Shown one piece after another: positions 8,671-17,095 of a stretch of DNA of 64,000 bases; the stretch's first letter is position 1; every line of letters begins with the position of its first letter. The stretch comes from Halobacterium jilantaiense (GTDB lineage: Archaea; Halobacteriota; Halobacteria; Halobacteriales; Halobacteriaceae): contig NZ_FOJA01000001.1 in the NCBI RefSeq assembly GCF_900110535.1, forward strand, positions 2,019,393 to 2,083,392, written 5' to 3'. Made by a program: the position numbers and the translations under genes. Below the pieces are notes generated by a model. The model was not told where the DNA came from and did no database searches. It saw only the letters and a program-made list of their open reading frames with translations.

Positions 8671-10320
8671 GTGACCGAGCCCGAGTCGGTTCGCGAGGCT
8701 GCACGCGCTGTCGACGTAGACGAATCGCTGAAGGAGCGCGCGATGGACGAAGCACCGGTCGGCATCACCATCTCGGACCCGTCGCTGCCGGACAATCCGC
8801 TGGTGTACGTCAACGACGCCTACGAGCGGTTGACGGGGTACAGCCGCGAGGAGGTCATCGGGCGGAACTGCCGCTTGCTTCAGGGGCCGGACACCCGCGA
8901 GGAGCCGGTGGCGGAGATGCGGCGCGCCATCGACGCCGGCGAGCGCGTCTCCGTGGAACTCCGGAACTACCGGAAGGACGGCACGGAGTTCTGGAACCGG
9001 GTGGAGGTCGCGCCCATCTACGAGGACGGCGCGGTGACGAACTACGTCGGGTTCCAGACAGACGTGACTCGCCGGGTGCTCGCCGAGCGCGCCGCCCGCG
9101 AGCGGGCGCACGGCCTGCGTGACGAGCGCGCGACCCTGGCGCGCGTTCTCGACCGCGTGAACGGCCTGCTGGGGGATGTGACGACGGCGCTCGTTCAGGC
9201 GACCACGCGAGAGGGTCTCCAGCGGGCGGTCTGCCGGCGCGTCAGCAGCGGCGATTCGTACGCGTTCGCGTGGATCGGCGAGTACGACTACGCGTCGGAG
9301 GCCGTGAAGCCGGCCGTCGCGGTGGCCGGGGACGGCACGGAGTTGACGGACTTCGAGGTGTCGCTCGGCGACGACGACCCGGCGGTGCGCGCCGTCGAGA
9401 CCGACACCGTCCAGGTGGTCGACGCGTCGACGGGCGGCGGGCTTCCCGGAGTGGCGCTGCCGAGTCGGTTCGAGTCGATGGCGGTCGTCCCGCTGACGTA
9501 CCACGACTCGACCTACGGCGTGCTCTGTATCTGTGCCACCACCGAGGCGTTCGACGACCACGAGCGCGTGGTGTTGCGCGCCATCGGCCGCGCGACCGCC
9601 ACTGGCATCAACGCGGTGGAGAGCCACCGGCGCGTGGAGACCGACGAGCGCACGGAACTCACCTACGACCTCTCGTCCGCGACGTGGTTCGTCACCGACC
9701 TGGCGGCGGCCGCCGACTGCGACTTGGAGTACGTCGGTGCCGAGCGGACCGACGGCTCGCTCACGCTCCTGTTCGACGCCTCGGCGTTCGACGGGGACCC
9801 GGGTGGACTCGCGGACGAGGTCGACGGCGTCCGCGCGTCGTCGCTGGTCGCCGACCACTCCAACGGCACGCTGCTGGCGTTCGAGGTGCTGGACTCGTCG
9901 CTGGTCGCGGCGCTGGCCGAGCGCGGCGTCGACGTCGACGCCATCGAGGCGACCCCCGACGATGCGGAGCTGGTTCTGGACGCGCCCGGAGACGCCGACC
10001 CGCGGTCGCTCACCGACGTCGTCGAGGACCGCTGTCCGGGTGCGGAGCTCGCCGCCATCCAGGAGCACGCCTCACCGCCGTCCAGCGAGCGCGCAGCGCT
10101 GGCGTCGGTCGCCGACGACCTGACCGAGCGCCAGCGCGTGGTCCTCAAGCGGGCGTACGCCGCGGGGTTCTTCGATTCGACCCGGGACGTCTCCGGAGCC
10201 GAGCTAGCGGACTCGATGGGGCTGTCGCCGTCGACGTTCCACCAGCACCGGCGGGCGGCGCTCCGGAAGCTCGTCGGTGCCGCCATCGAGTGCGACGACC
10301 TCGACGACACCCTCACTTGA
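8671..10320 (+). CDS. bat: Bat-type light/redox-responsive regulator (LOV-PAS, GAF, HTH_10)
   Basis: The 549-residue regulator sits 72 bases ahead of the bacteriorhodopsin gene. Residues about 25-135 form a PAS domain of the LOV class: the flavin-binding signature GRNCRLLQGPDTRE carries the photoactive cysteine near residue 67. A GAF-type domain follows (about 160-310), then a bacterio-opsin-activator middle region. A C-terminal HTH_10 lies at about 483-545 (LTERQRVVLKRAYAAGFFDSTR). This is the architecture of Halobacterium Bat, which activates bop, crtB and brp. The start is GTG; no ATG is available upstream in frame. The DNA target is inferred. Confidence 0.88.
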   Translation: MTEPESVREAARAVDVDESLKERAMDEAPVGITISDPSLPDNPLVYVNDAYERLTGYSREEVIGRNCRLLQGPDTREEPVAEMRRAIDAGERVSVELRNYRKDGTEFWNRVEVAPIYEDGAVTNYVGFQTDVTRRVLAERAARERAHGLRDERATLARVLDRVNGLLGDVTTALVQATTREGLQRAVCRRVSSGDSYAFAWIGEYDYASEAVKPAVAVAGDGTELTDFEVSLGDDDPAVRAVETDTVQVVDASTGGGLPGVALPSRFESMAVVPLTYHDSTYGVLCICATTEAFDDHERVVLRAIGRATATGINAVESHRRVETDERTELTYDLSSATWFVTDLAAAADCDLEYVGAERTDGSLTLLFDASAFDGDPGGLADEVDGVRASSLVADHSNGTLLAFEVLDSSLVAALAERGVDVDAIEATPDDAELVLDAPGDADPRSLTDVVEDRCPGAELAAIQEHASPPSSERAALASVADDLTERQRVVLKRAYAAGFFDSTRDVSGAELADSMGLSPSTFHQHRRAALRKLVGAAIECDDLDDTLT

Positions 10321-10333
10321 AGCAACCGCGGCG

Positions 10334-10350
10334 ATACCGGAAATTTGGGC
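10334..10350 (+). promoter_or_regulatory. Candidate Bat upstream activating sequence for bop
   Basis: ATACCGGAAATTTGGGC starts 59 bases before the bop ATG. The Halobacterium UAS is recalled as ATACCNNACTAGTTNGG: an ATACC block, a palindromic AT core and a GG end. Here the ATACC block and a palindromic AAATTT core followed by GGG are present, but the core bases differ. The match is partial. Confidence 0.35.
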
Positions 10351-10374
10351 TGTCACGCTTACGACGTGTTCATC

Positions 10375-10389
10375 CCAACTACCGGTTGG
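10375..10389 (+). repeat. Inverted repeat just ahead of the bop start
   Basis: CCAAC-TACCG-GTTGG has a perfect 5-bp stem with a 5-base loop. It ends three bases before the bop ATG, with a smaller palindrome (ACCGGT) inside it. It could be an mRNA hairpin at the start codon or an operator. Confidence 0.5.
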
Positions 10390-10392
10390 ACC

Positions 10393-11154
10393 ATGGCAGC
10401 ACCAGGCACTGAATCGACGTGGCTGTGGCTCGGGACGGCTGGAATGTTCCTCGGGATGGTGTACTTCATCGCCCGAGGGTGGGGTATCGAGAACGAACGA
10501 CGACAGAAGTTCTACATCGCCACGATCTTCATCACGGCAATCGCGTTCGCGAACTATCTGGCGATGGCGCTCGGATACGGCTTGACAACCGTGACAGTCG
10601 CCGGGGAGGAACTCCCCATCTACTGGGCGCGGTACACGGACTGGCTGTTCACTACCCCGCTGTTGCTGTACGACCTCGGCCTGCTCGCGGGCGCAGACCG
10701 GAACACCATCGCGACCCTCGTCGGCCTCGACGTGCTGATGATCGGGACCGGTGCCGTCGCGACGCTGACCGGTGCCGGAACCGACGCAATCGGGACCGAG
10801 GGCGCGCGCCTCGTCTGGTGGGGCATCAGCACGGGCTTCCTGCTGGTGCTACTGTACATCCTGTTCGGGTCGCTGACCTCGCAGGCGAAGTCGCTGTCGA
10901 GTGACGCCCGGGGAACGTTCGGGACGCTCAGAAACATGATTCTCGTGCTGTGGCTGGTCTACCCGGTGTGGTGGCTGGTCGGCACCGAGGGCCTCTCCGC
11001 CGTCGGCATCGGCGTCGAGACGGCCGGCTTCATGGTGCTGGACCTCACCGCGAAGGTCGGGTTCGGCTACATCCTGCTGCGCAGTCACAGCATCCTCGAC
11101 GCGGCCGAGACTCGTCGGGAGGCACCCACCGGCGGCCAGCCCGCGGACGCCTGA
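10393..11154 (+). CDS. bop: Bacteriorhodopsin (light-driven proton pump)
   Basis: The 253-residue seven-helix retinal protein. The pump residues are all present: [16 protein letters not shown] holds the arginine, the Schiff-base counter-ion Asp (residue 83, Asp85 of H. salinarum) and the proton-donor Asp (residue 94, Asp96). The release-site glutamates lie in GTEG and VETAG. The retinal lysine is in [11 protein letters not shown] near residue 221. The Asp/Thr/Asp pattern excludes halorhodopsin and sensory rhodopsins. Start [14 protein letters not shown] matches cruxrhodopsin-type N-termini; a longer TTG start at 10345 is rejected. It pumps H+ outward across the cell membrane to power ATP synthase. 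Confidence 0.96.
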   Translation: MAAPGTESTWLWLGTAGMFLGMVYFIARGWGIENERRQKFYIATIFITAIAFANYLAMALGYGLTTVTVAGEELPIYWARYTDWLFTTPLLLYDLGLLAGADRNTIATLVGLDVLMIGTGAVATLTGAGTDAIGTEGARLVWWGISTGFLLVLLYILFGSLTSQAKSLSSDARGTFGTLRNMILVLWLVYPVWWLVGTEGLSAVGIGVETAGFMVLDLTAKVGFGYILLRSHSILDAAETRREAPTGGQPADA

Positions 11155-11162
11155 CGTGCCCC

Positions 11163-11193
11163 GGCGAGGGTCGAGTGGACTCGCCAATCTTTT
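11163..11193 (+). terminator. Stem-loop with T run after bop
   Basis: GGCGAG and CTCGCC pair around an 11-base loop (11163-11185), followed within five bases by TTTT. It starts nine bases after the bop stop codon. It may partly separate abundant bop mRNA from crtY-brp. Confidence 0.55.
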
Positions 11194-11313
11194 CGACGTG
11201 CGCGCGAAACACGAGCCGACAGTGACACGAACCGCCGCCGCTCGCACCGTGACCCGCTCCGGGAGCCGGTCTCTTCGGGAGACGCCCGGCGGACAGCACC
11301 GGAGGCGTGGCCG

Positions 11314-12027
11314 GTGACGACGACGTACGTGGCGTTCCTCGCGGCGTTCGTTCTGCCGCCGCTCGCGGTGCTCGCCGCGCTCCGCGTCGCTCGCTGGGAC
11401 GGTGACTACCGCCGCCTGGGCGGCATCGGGGTGCTGGTCGTGCTCGCGATGGTGTACACGACGCCCTGGGACAACTACCTCGTCGCGCGCGGCGTCTGGT
11501 GGTACGGCGACGGCACCGTGGCGGCGTCGCTCTGGCACGCGCCCGTCGAGGAGTACATCTTCGTCGCCGCGCAGACGCTACTGACGGGACTCTGGGTGCA
11601 GTCGCTGCCGGTCCGCGACGACCCCGACTTCCTGCCGACGCGCCGCGACGCCGCTGCCGGCCTGCTCGCCGGCGTCCTCGTCGCCGCCGTCGGCGTCGCG
11701 TTCCTCGCTCGTGACGCCACGTTCTATCTGGGTGCCATCCTCGCGTGGGCCGCGCCCGTGCTCGCGCTCCAGTGGGCGGTCGGCTGGCGGTACCTCTGGG
11801 CGCGCCGCCGGCTGTACGGCGTCGCCGTCGCCGTCCCGACCCTCTACCTGTCCACCATCGACCAGTGGGCCATCGCGGACGGCATCTGGGTGCTCGCCGA
11901 CCAGTACACGACCGGCCTGTCCGTCCTCGGGCTGCCGGTCGAGGAGGGCGCGTTCTTCCTCGTGACGAACGTCTTCGTGACACAGGGGCTGGTTCTCTAC
12001 GCGTGGGTGGTCGCGCGGTGGCGCTGA
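11314..12027 (+). CDS. crtY: Lycopene beta-cyclase (fused CrtYcd type)
   Basis: The 237-residue integral membrane enzyme makes beta-carotene from lycopene. It is the archaeal fusion of the two heterodimeric cyclase halves, and the hallmarks occur once per half: TTPWDNYLVARGVWWY and HAPVEEYIF near residues 50-78, then DQWAIADGIWVL and LPVEEGAFF near residues 188-214. About seven hydrophobic helices are visible. Start GTG at 11314 (MTTTYVAFLAAF). It overlaps brp by ten bases, so the two steps leading to retinal are translationally linked. Confidence 0.93.
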   Translation: MTTTYVAFLAAFVLPPLAVLAALRVARWDGDYRRLGGIGVLVVLAMVYTTPWDNYLVARGVWWYGDGTVAASLWHAPVEEYIFVAAQTLLTGLWVQSLPVRDDPDFLPTRRDAAAGLLAGVLVAAVGVAFLARDATFYLGAILAWAAPVLALQWAVGWRYLWARRRLYGVAVAVPTLYLSTIDQWAIADGIWVLADQYTTGLSVLGLPVEEGAFFLVTNVFVTQGLVLYAWVVARWR

Positions 12028-13049
12028 CCGCCCTCGGCTCCCGGGAGCGAGCCACGCTCGCGGGCCCGGCGCTCGCTGTCGGCTGGCTCGCCGTCGCGCT
12101 CACCGCAGTGCCTGTGCTCGCGGGCGTCGAGCTGTCGCCGACGGTCCGGTACGCGCCGCTGGTGGCGAGCGCGGTGCTGTTCGGGATGCCCCACGGTGCC
12201 ATCGACTACGTCGCGCTCCCGCGAGCCGTCGACGGCGAGGTGTCGGGCCGCTGGCTCGCGGCCGTCGGCGTTCTCTACCTCGTCCTCGGCGGCGCGTACG
12301 CCGCGACGTGGTTCGCGTTCCCGGTGGCCGCCGCGCTCGCGTTCGTCGCAATCACGTGGCTGCACTGGGGACAGGGCGACCTCTACCCGCTGCTGGAGTT
12401 CCTGGATACGGACTACCTCGACACGCGCACGCGACGCGCGGGGACGCTGCTCGTGCGCGGCGGCCTCCCGATGCTCGTCCCGCTGCTCGGCCACCCCGAG
12501 CGCTACCGGGCGGTCGTCGCGGCGTTCGCGGCTCCGTTCGGTGCGAGCGCCGACGACGTCGCCGCGCTCGCGCTGTTCGACCCGGCGGTCCGACTCGGGC
12601 TCGGCGTCGGATTCGCCGCGCTCACCGTCGGCGTACTCGCAGTTGGGCGACGGCGCACCCGGAATCCGCGGGCGTGGCGCGTGGACGCCGCCGAGACGCT
12701 GGCGCTGTGGGCGTTCTTCTACGTCGTCCCGCCGGTGTTCGCGGTCGGCGTCTACTTCTGCGTCTGGCACTCGGTGCGGCACGCCGCGCGCGCCATCGCC
12801 GTCGACGACTCGGTGCGGCCGTCGCTGCGTGCGGGCGACGTGCTCGGGCCGCTCGCGCGCTTCGGGAAAGAGGCGGCTCCCCTGACGGCGGTCGCGCTCG
12901 CACTCGTCGGTGGACTCTGGGTCGCGGTGCCGGACCCTCCGACCACGCTGGAGGGCGGTGCCGCGCTCTACCTCGTCCTGATTGCGGTGCTGACGCTCCC
13001 GCACGTCGTCGTGGTGACGTTGATGGACCGCGCGCAGGGCGTGCTCTGA
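12018..13049 (+). CDS. brp: Brp/Blh beta-carotene 15,15'-dioxygenase (retinal formation)
   Basis: The 343-residue membrane protein cleaves beta-carotene into two retinals for bacteriorhodopsin. The family's conserved iron-binding histidines are visible in GMPHGAIDYVALPR, WLHWGQGDLYPL and YFCVWHSVRHAARAI. Many hydrophobic helices are present. The GTG at 12018 overlaps the end of crtY; upstream reading frame in this phase is only antisense-like shadow. Together with bop, crtY and bat it forms a complete unit from lycopene to working pump. Confidence 0.93.
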   Translation: MALTALGSRERATLAGPALAVGWLAVALTAVPVLAGVELSPTVRYAPLVASAVLFGMPHGAIDYVALPRAVDGEVSGRWLAAVGVLYLVLGGAYAATWFAFPVAAALAFVAITWLHWGQGDLYPLLEFLDTDYLDTRTRRAGTLLVRGGLPMLVPLLGHPERYRAVVAAFAAPFGASADDVAALALFDPAVRLGLGVGFAALTVGVLAVGRRRTRNPRAWRVDAAETLALWAFFYVVPPVFAVGVYFCVWHSVRHAARAIAVDDSVRPSLRAGDVLGPLARFGKEAAPLTAVALALVGGLWVAVPDPPTTLEGGAALYLVLIAVLTLPHVVVVTLMDRAQGVL

Positions 13050-13060
13050 AGCGGGACTGA

Positions 13061-13070
13061 AAACGTTTAC
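13061..13070 (+). promoter_or_regulatory. Possible promoter of the detached atpD
   Basis: AAACGTTTAC lies 37-46 bases ahead of the atpD ATG, directly after brp. It is the only AT-rich stretch in the gap, and atpD needs a promoter once it is separated from atpHIKECFAB. Position-based call. Confidence 0.35.
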
Positions 13071-13106
13071 CTCCCCGCAGGGCGAACACCGCTCCAAGAG
13101 ACCAGT

Positions 13107-13802
13107 ATGGCCCAGGACATCAAGCCCACCCGGAAGAACCTCATGGAGATCGAGGACCGCATCGAACTCTCCGAGCGAGGCCACGACACGCTCGAACAGA
13201 AGCGCGACGGCCTCATCATGGAGTTCATGGACATCCTCGACCAGGCACAGGACGTCCGGGAGGACCTCGAGGGCGACTACCAGACGGCCCAGAAGAAGAT
13301 CAACATGGCGCGCGCGATGGAGGGCGACATCGCCGTCCGCGGCGCTGCCGCCGCCCTCGAAGAGCACCCCGAAATCACCGTCGAGTCCCGGAACATCATG
13401 GGCGTCGTCGTCCCTCAGATCGAGTCCACGAAGGTCAGCAAGAGCCTCGACGAGCGCGGCTACGGCATTCTCGGGACGAGCGCCCGCATCGACGAGGCCG
13501 CCGAGGCCTACGAGGACCTGCTGGAGTCCATCGTGCTCGCGGCGGAGGTCGAGACCGCGATGAAGAAGATGCTCACGGAAATCGAGACGACCAAGCGCCG
13601 CGTGAACGCTCTGGAGTTCAAGCTCCTGCCCGAACTGTACGACGGCCAGGAGTACATCGAGCAGAAACTCGAGGAGCAGGAACGCGAGGAGATCTTCCGC
13701 ATGAAGAAGGTCAAAGCGAAGAAAGAGGAGGACGAGGAAGAGGAAGACGAGGCGGCCGACGCCTACTACCTCGGCGAGGAAGACGCGCCGGCCGACGACT
13801 AG
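13107..13802 (+). CDS. atpD: A-type ATP synthase subunit D (central rotor shaft)
   Basis: The 231-residue protein forms the long antiparallel coiled coil of the rotor. It has the family N-terminus [16 protein letters not shown], the middle segment [11 protein letters not shown] and the C-terminal helix [20 protein letters not shown] strongly acidic tail ([12 protein letters not shown]) is a halophilic addition. It normally follows atpB directly, but here four photobiology genes intervene. The subunit is essential, so the gene must still be expressed in balance with the main operon. Confidence 0.95.
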   Translation: MAQDIKPTRKNLMEIEDRIELSERGHDTLEQKRDGLIMEFMDILDQAQDVREDLEGDYQTAQKKINMARAMEGDIAVRGAAAALEEHPEITVESRNIMGVVVPQIESTKVSKSLDERGYGILGTSARIDEAAEAYEDLLESIVLAAEVETAMKKMLTEIETTKRRVNALEFKLLPELYDGQEYIEQKLEEQEREEIFRMKKVKAKKEEDEEEEDEAADAYYLGEEDAPADD

Positions 13803-13967
13803 TACCACTCGCTGCACTCGCCCGGCCCGTTCGAGTTGCTTTCTGGAACTCTCTCCGTCTGCTGCAGTCGAAACCAGCTGGTTCGTGTCGACGTGGCCGC
13901 GAGCAGCGACCGCCGACCACCACGTCGGCCCGCGCCACTTAGGGGCCCGCCGGCCGTCGTGCGAGCC

Positions 13968-14360
13968 ATGGACTGTCCGAACTGCGGCGCTGACCTCCTG
14001 GCGTTCCCCGTTCCCGACGCTGTCCGCGAGCACCTGCCCGACGACCGGGCGAGCGCCACCGTCTGCACGCACTGTCTCCGGGTCGCGCCGAGCGACGACA
14101 CCGTCGCCGAGTACCCCGACTTCTCCCGCGCGAGCGAGGCGTTCCCCGACGACGGCGAGACGGCCGCCGTGCTGGCGAGCCTGCTCGCGCTCCTCGACCG
14201 GCTCGTGCTCCACCGGCAGGACGCCGATGCCGTCGCCGACATCGCGGAGCGCCGGGGCGTCGACGTTCTCCTCTTCTTGGACCGGGTCGCCGCGGACGAC
14301 ACAGTCGACCCGGAACTCGACGTGACTCGACGCCGCACGCAACTCGAACAGCTCATCTGA
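13968..14360 (+). CDS. Small zinc-ribbon haloarchaeal protein (DUF6276-like)
   Basis: The 130-residue protein opens with a zinc-binding knuckle CPNCGADLLAFPVP and a second pair CTHCLRVAPSD (about residue 36), giving a four-cysteine site. The C-terminal half is an acidic helical region with LLALLDRLVLHRQD. The family is restricted to haloarchaea and has no known role. ATG 13968 is chosen because the cysteine motif starts immediately after it. Downstream of atpD on the same strand with its own gap. Confidence 0.75.
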   Translation: MDCPNCGADLLAFPVPDAVREHLPDDRASATVCTHCLRVAPSDDTVAEYPDFSRASEAFPDDGETAAVLASLLALLDRLVLHRQDADAVADIAERRGVDVLLFLDRVAADDTVDPELDVTRRRTQLEQLI

Positions 14361-14407
14361 GTGCCGGCAGGCCAGCAGTTAGGGGGCTGGCCGCCGACCG
14401 TCAGTAC

Positions 14408-15964
14408 ATGGACACTGAGTGGGCTGACGCCGACCGGCTGGCCGGCTTGCGCGACGACCTCGTCGTCACTGGGGACCGCGCCAGTATCTCGGTCGAAGCA
14501 CCGTACACGGGCGATGAACTCGCGGAGATTCCCGCGGGCACCGAGGCGGACATCGAGGCCGCGGTCGAGCGCGTCGAGACGGCGCAGGAGGCGTGGGCCG
14601 AGCGACCCGTCGAGGAGCGGACCGCCGTCCTCGACCGGTACGCCGACCGGGTGCTCGACGCTCAGGCCGACGTGCTGGACCTCGCGCAACTGGAGGCCGG
14701 GAAGTCCCGGCGGGACGCCTTCGAGGAGGTGCTGGACGTGGCGGCGACCGCCGACCACTACGCGACCGTCGCCGACGACCTGCTCGCCAGCGAGGGCCGC
14801 CGCGGCGTGCTTCCGGGGCTCACGAAGGCGACCGTCCACCGCCACCCGAAGGGCGTCGTGGGCATCATCTCGCCGTGGAACTACCCCGTCACGCTCGCCA
14901 TCTCGGACGCGCTGCCCGCGCTGGCGGCCGGCAACGGCGTCGTGCTCAAGCCCGCCGAGCAGACAACGCACGTCGCGCTGCTGGCCCGCCGACTGCTCGT
15001 GGACGCGGGCCTGCCGCCCGAGCTGTTCCAGGTCGTCTCCGGGGAGGGCGAGCGCGTCGGCGCGGCGCTCGTCGACCACGTCGACTACGTGGCGTTCACG
15101 GGGTCGACGCGCGCAGGCCGGGAAGTCGCGGCCGCTGCGGGCCGGAATCTCGTGGACTGCTCGCTGGAACTCGGCGGGAAGAACCCCCTGCTCGTCCTCG
15201 ACGACGCCGACCCCGAGAAGGCGGCGAGGGGCGCGGCCCGGGCCTGCTACGCGAACGCGGGCCAGCTCTGCATCAGCACCGAACGCCTCTACGTCCACGA
15301 CGACATCTACGACGAGTTCCGGGACGCGTTCGTCGCGGCCGCCCGCGACCTCCGGCTCGGCGGCGGGTTCTCGTACGGCCCCGAGGTCGGCAGCCTCCAG
15401 AACGAGGCGCAGTTGCGGAAGACCGTCGAGCACGTCGAGGACGCCGTCGAGAAGGGCGCTGACGTGCTCGCCGGTGGCCGTGAGCGCCCCGACCTCGGCC
15501 CGTACTTCTACGAACCCACCGTACTGGAGGGGGTCACGCCGGAGATGACTGCCTTCGACGAGGAGACGTTCGGGCCCGTCGCCTCGCTGTACCGGGTTGA
15601 CAGCACGGAGGCGGCAATCGAGCGCGCGAACGACTCGGAGTACGGCCTGAACGCGTCCGTCTGGACGAGCGACCCCGAGCGCGGCGCGGCGGTGGGCCAG
15701 CGAATCGACTGCGGGACAGTGAACGTCAACGAGGGGTACGCGGCCGCGTGGGCGTCTATCGACGCTCCGATGGGCGGGATGGGCGACTCCGGGGTCGGCC
15801 GGCGGCACGGCGACGAGGGCCTGCTGCGGTTCACGGAAGCCCAGACCGTCGCGGTCCAGCGCGGCCTCCGCATCGACCCCGGGCCGCTTCCGCAGGCGCT
15901 CTGGGCGAAGGCGATGTCCGGCGGGCTACGGCTGCTCGGGCGGCTCCCGGGGTGGGCGCGGTGA
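14408..15964 (+). CDS. NAD(P)-dependent aldehyde dehydrogenase (succinate-semialdehyde dehydrogenase-like)
   Basis: The 518-residue ALDH-superfamily enzyme oxidises an aldehyde to the acid. The cofactor segment SPWNYPVTLAI is near residue 155. The general-base glutamate is in LELGGKNPLLV near residue 255, and the catalytic cysteine in NAGQLCISTERL near residue 289. The closest family is succinic-semialdehyde dehydrogenase, but the natural substrate is not decided by sequence. Its stop overlaps the GTG of the SDR gene by four bases (GTGA), so the two are translated together. Confidence 0.88.
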   Translation: MDTEWADADRLAGLRDDLVVTGDRASISVEAPYTGDELAEIPAGTEADIEAAVERVETAQEAWAERPVEERTAVLDRYADRVLDAQADVLDLAQLEAGKSRRDAFEEVLDVAATADHYATVADDLLASEGRRGVLPGLTKATVHRHPKGVVGIISPWNYPVTLAISDALPALAAGNGVVLKPAEQTTHVALLARRLLVDAGLPPELFQVVSGEGERVGAALVDHVDYVAFTGSTRAGREVAAAAGRNLVDCSLELGGKNPLLVLDDADPEKAARGAARACYANAGQLCISTERLYVHDDIYDEFRDAFVAAARDLRLGGGFSYGPEVGSLQNEAQLRKTVEHVEDAVEKGADVLAGGRERPDLGPYFYEPTVLEGVTPEMTAFDEETFGPVASLYRVDSTEAAIERANDSEYGLNASVWTSDPERGAAVGQRIDCGTVNVNEGYAAAWASIDAPMGGMGDSGVGRRHGDEGLLRFTEAQTVAVQRGLRIDPGPLPQALWAKAMSGGLRLLGRLPGWAR

Positions 15965-17031
15965 GCGTCTTCCTCACCGGCTTCCCGGGCTTTCTGGGGT
16001 CGGCGCTCGTCGACCGGCTGCTCGACCGCCGGGAGACGGTCCGCTGTCTCGTCCAGCCGAAGTTCCGGGACGCCGCGGAATCCCGGGCGGCAGAGATCGC
16101 GGGCGACGACTGGCAGGACGCCATCGAACTCTACGAGGGCGACATCACGGAGCCCGGGCTCGGCCTCTCCGACGACGCCCGCGAGACGATTCTGGCGGAG
16201 ACTGACGAGCTGTTCCACCTCGCGGCCGTCTACGACCTGGCGGTCGACCGCGCGGTCGGCGAAGCCGTCAACGTCGACGGCACCAGACACGTCCTCGACG
16301 TCGCCGAGAACTGCGACCTCGACCGCCTGCACTACGTCAGCACCTGCTACGTCAGCGGCCGCCACGACGGCGTCTTCGGGCCAGACGACCTCGACGTCGG
16401 GCAGTCGTTCAACAACCACTACGAGGCGACGAAGTTCGAGGCCGAGGTGCTCGTGCAGGACCGGATGGCCGACGGCCTGCCGGCGACCGTCTACCGGCCC
16501 GCCATCACGGTCGGAGACAGCGAGACCGGCGAGACCCAGAAGTACGACGGGCCGTACTTCGTCATGCGGTGGCTCCAGCGCTGCCCCGGCGTCGCGCCGC
16601 TCCCGGCGTTCCCGGGGCGGGCCGGCACCGAACTGAACGTCGTCCCCCGGAACTTCGTCGTCGACGCCATCGACCACCTCAGCGAGCACGGCGACGCGGA
16701 CACCGTCTACCAGCTCTGCGACGCGAACCCGCCGACGATTCCCGAACTCACGCGGGTGCTCGCCGACGTCACCGACACCCGGGTGCTCCCGATTCCGGCC
16801 ACGCTCGACCTCGCGAAGCGCCTCCTCGGGACCGAGTTCGGGCGCTCGCTGGCCGGCATCCCCCCGGAGGCCCTCGACTACTTCACGCACCCGACGACGT
16901 ACGTCGCGCCGAACACCCGCCGCGACCTCGCCGGGTCCGGCGTCTCGTGTCCGGCCTTCGAGAGCTACGTCGACGTGCTCGCGGCGTACGCCCGCGAGCA
17001 CCCCGAGGTCGGCAGCGCGGCGATGACGTAG
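15961..17031 (+). CDS. Extended SDR oxidoreductase (thioester reductase / epimerase type)
   Basis: The 356-residue NAD(P)-dependent enzyme. The glycine motif TGFPGFLGSALVDRL is at residues 6-20, LFHLAAVYDL near residue 85, and the catalytic Tyr-Lys pair in NNHYEATKFEAEV near residue 158. The overall shape is like the NAD_binding_4 group that includes acyl-thioester and fatty acyl reductases, which release aldehydes. That would fit its coupling to the aldehyde dehydrogenase; this is inference. Start GTG overlaps the previous stop. Confidence 0.85.
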   Translation: MSVFLTGFPGFLGSALVDRLLDRRETVRCLVQPKFRDAAESRAAEIAGDDWQDAIELYEGDITEPGLGLSDDARETILAETDELFHLAAVYDLAVDRAVGEAVNVDGTRHVLDVAENCDLDRLHYVSTCYVSGRHDGVFGPDDLDVGQSFNNHYEATKFEAEVLVQDRMADGLPATVYRPAITVGDSETGETQKYDGPYFVMRWLQRCPGVAPLPAFPGRAGTELNVVPRNFVVDAIDHLSEHGDADTVYQLCDANPPTIPELTRVLADVTDTRVLPIPATLDLAKRLLGTEFGRSLAGIPPEALDYFTHPTTYVAPNTRRDLAGSGVSCPAFESYVDVLAAYAREHPEVGSAAMT

Positions 17032-17095
17032 CGACGACTCCGGCGACGCCAGCCCCAGCGGTGACGCTTATCCGGCTCTGCACCCAATCCCGACT

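Noticed and set aside
10345-10392. Longer bacteriorhodopsin start at a TTG
   Set aside because: The extra 16 residues are unlike opsin N-termini and overlap the putative promoter; the ATG at 10393 gives a normal start.
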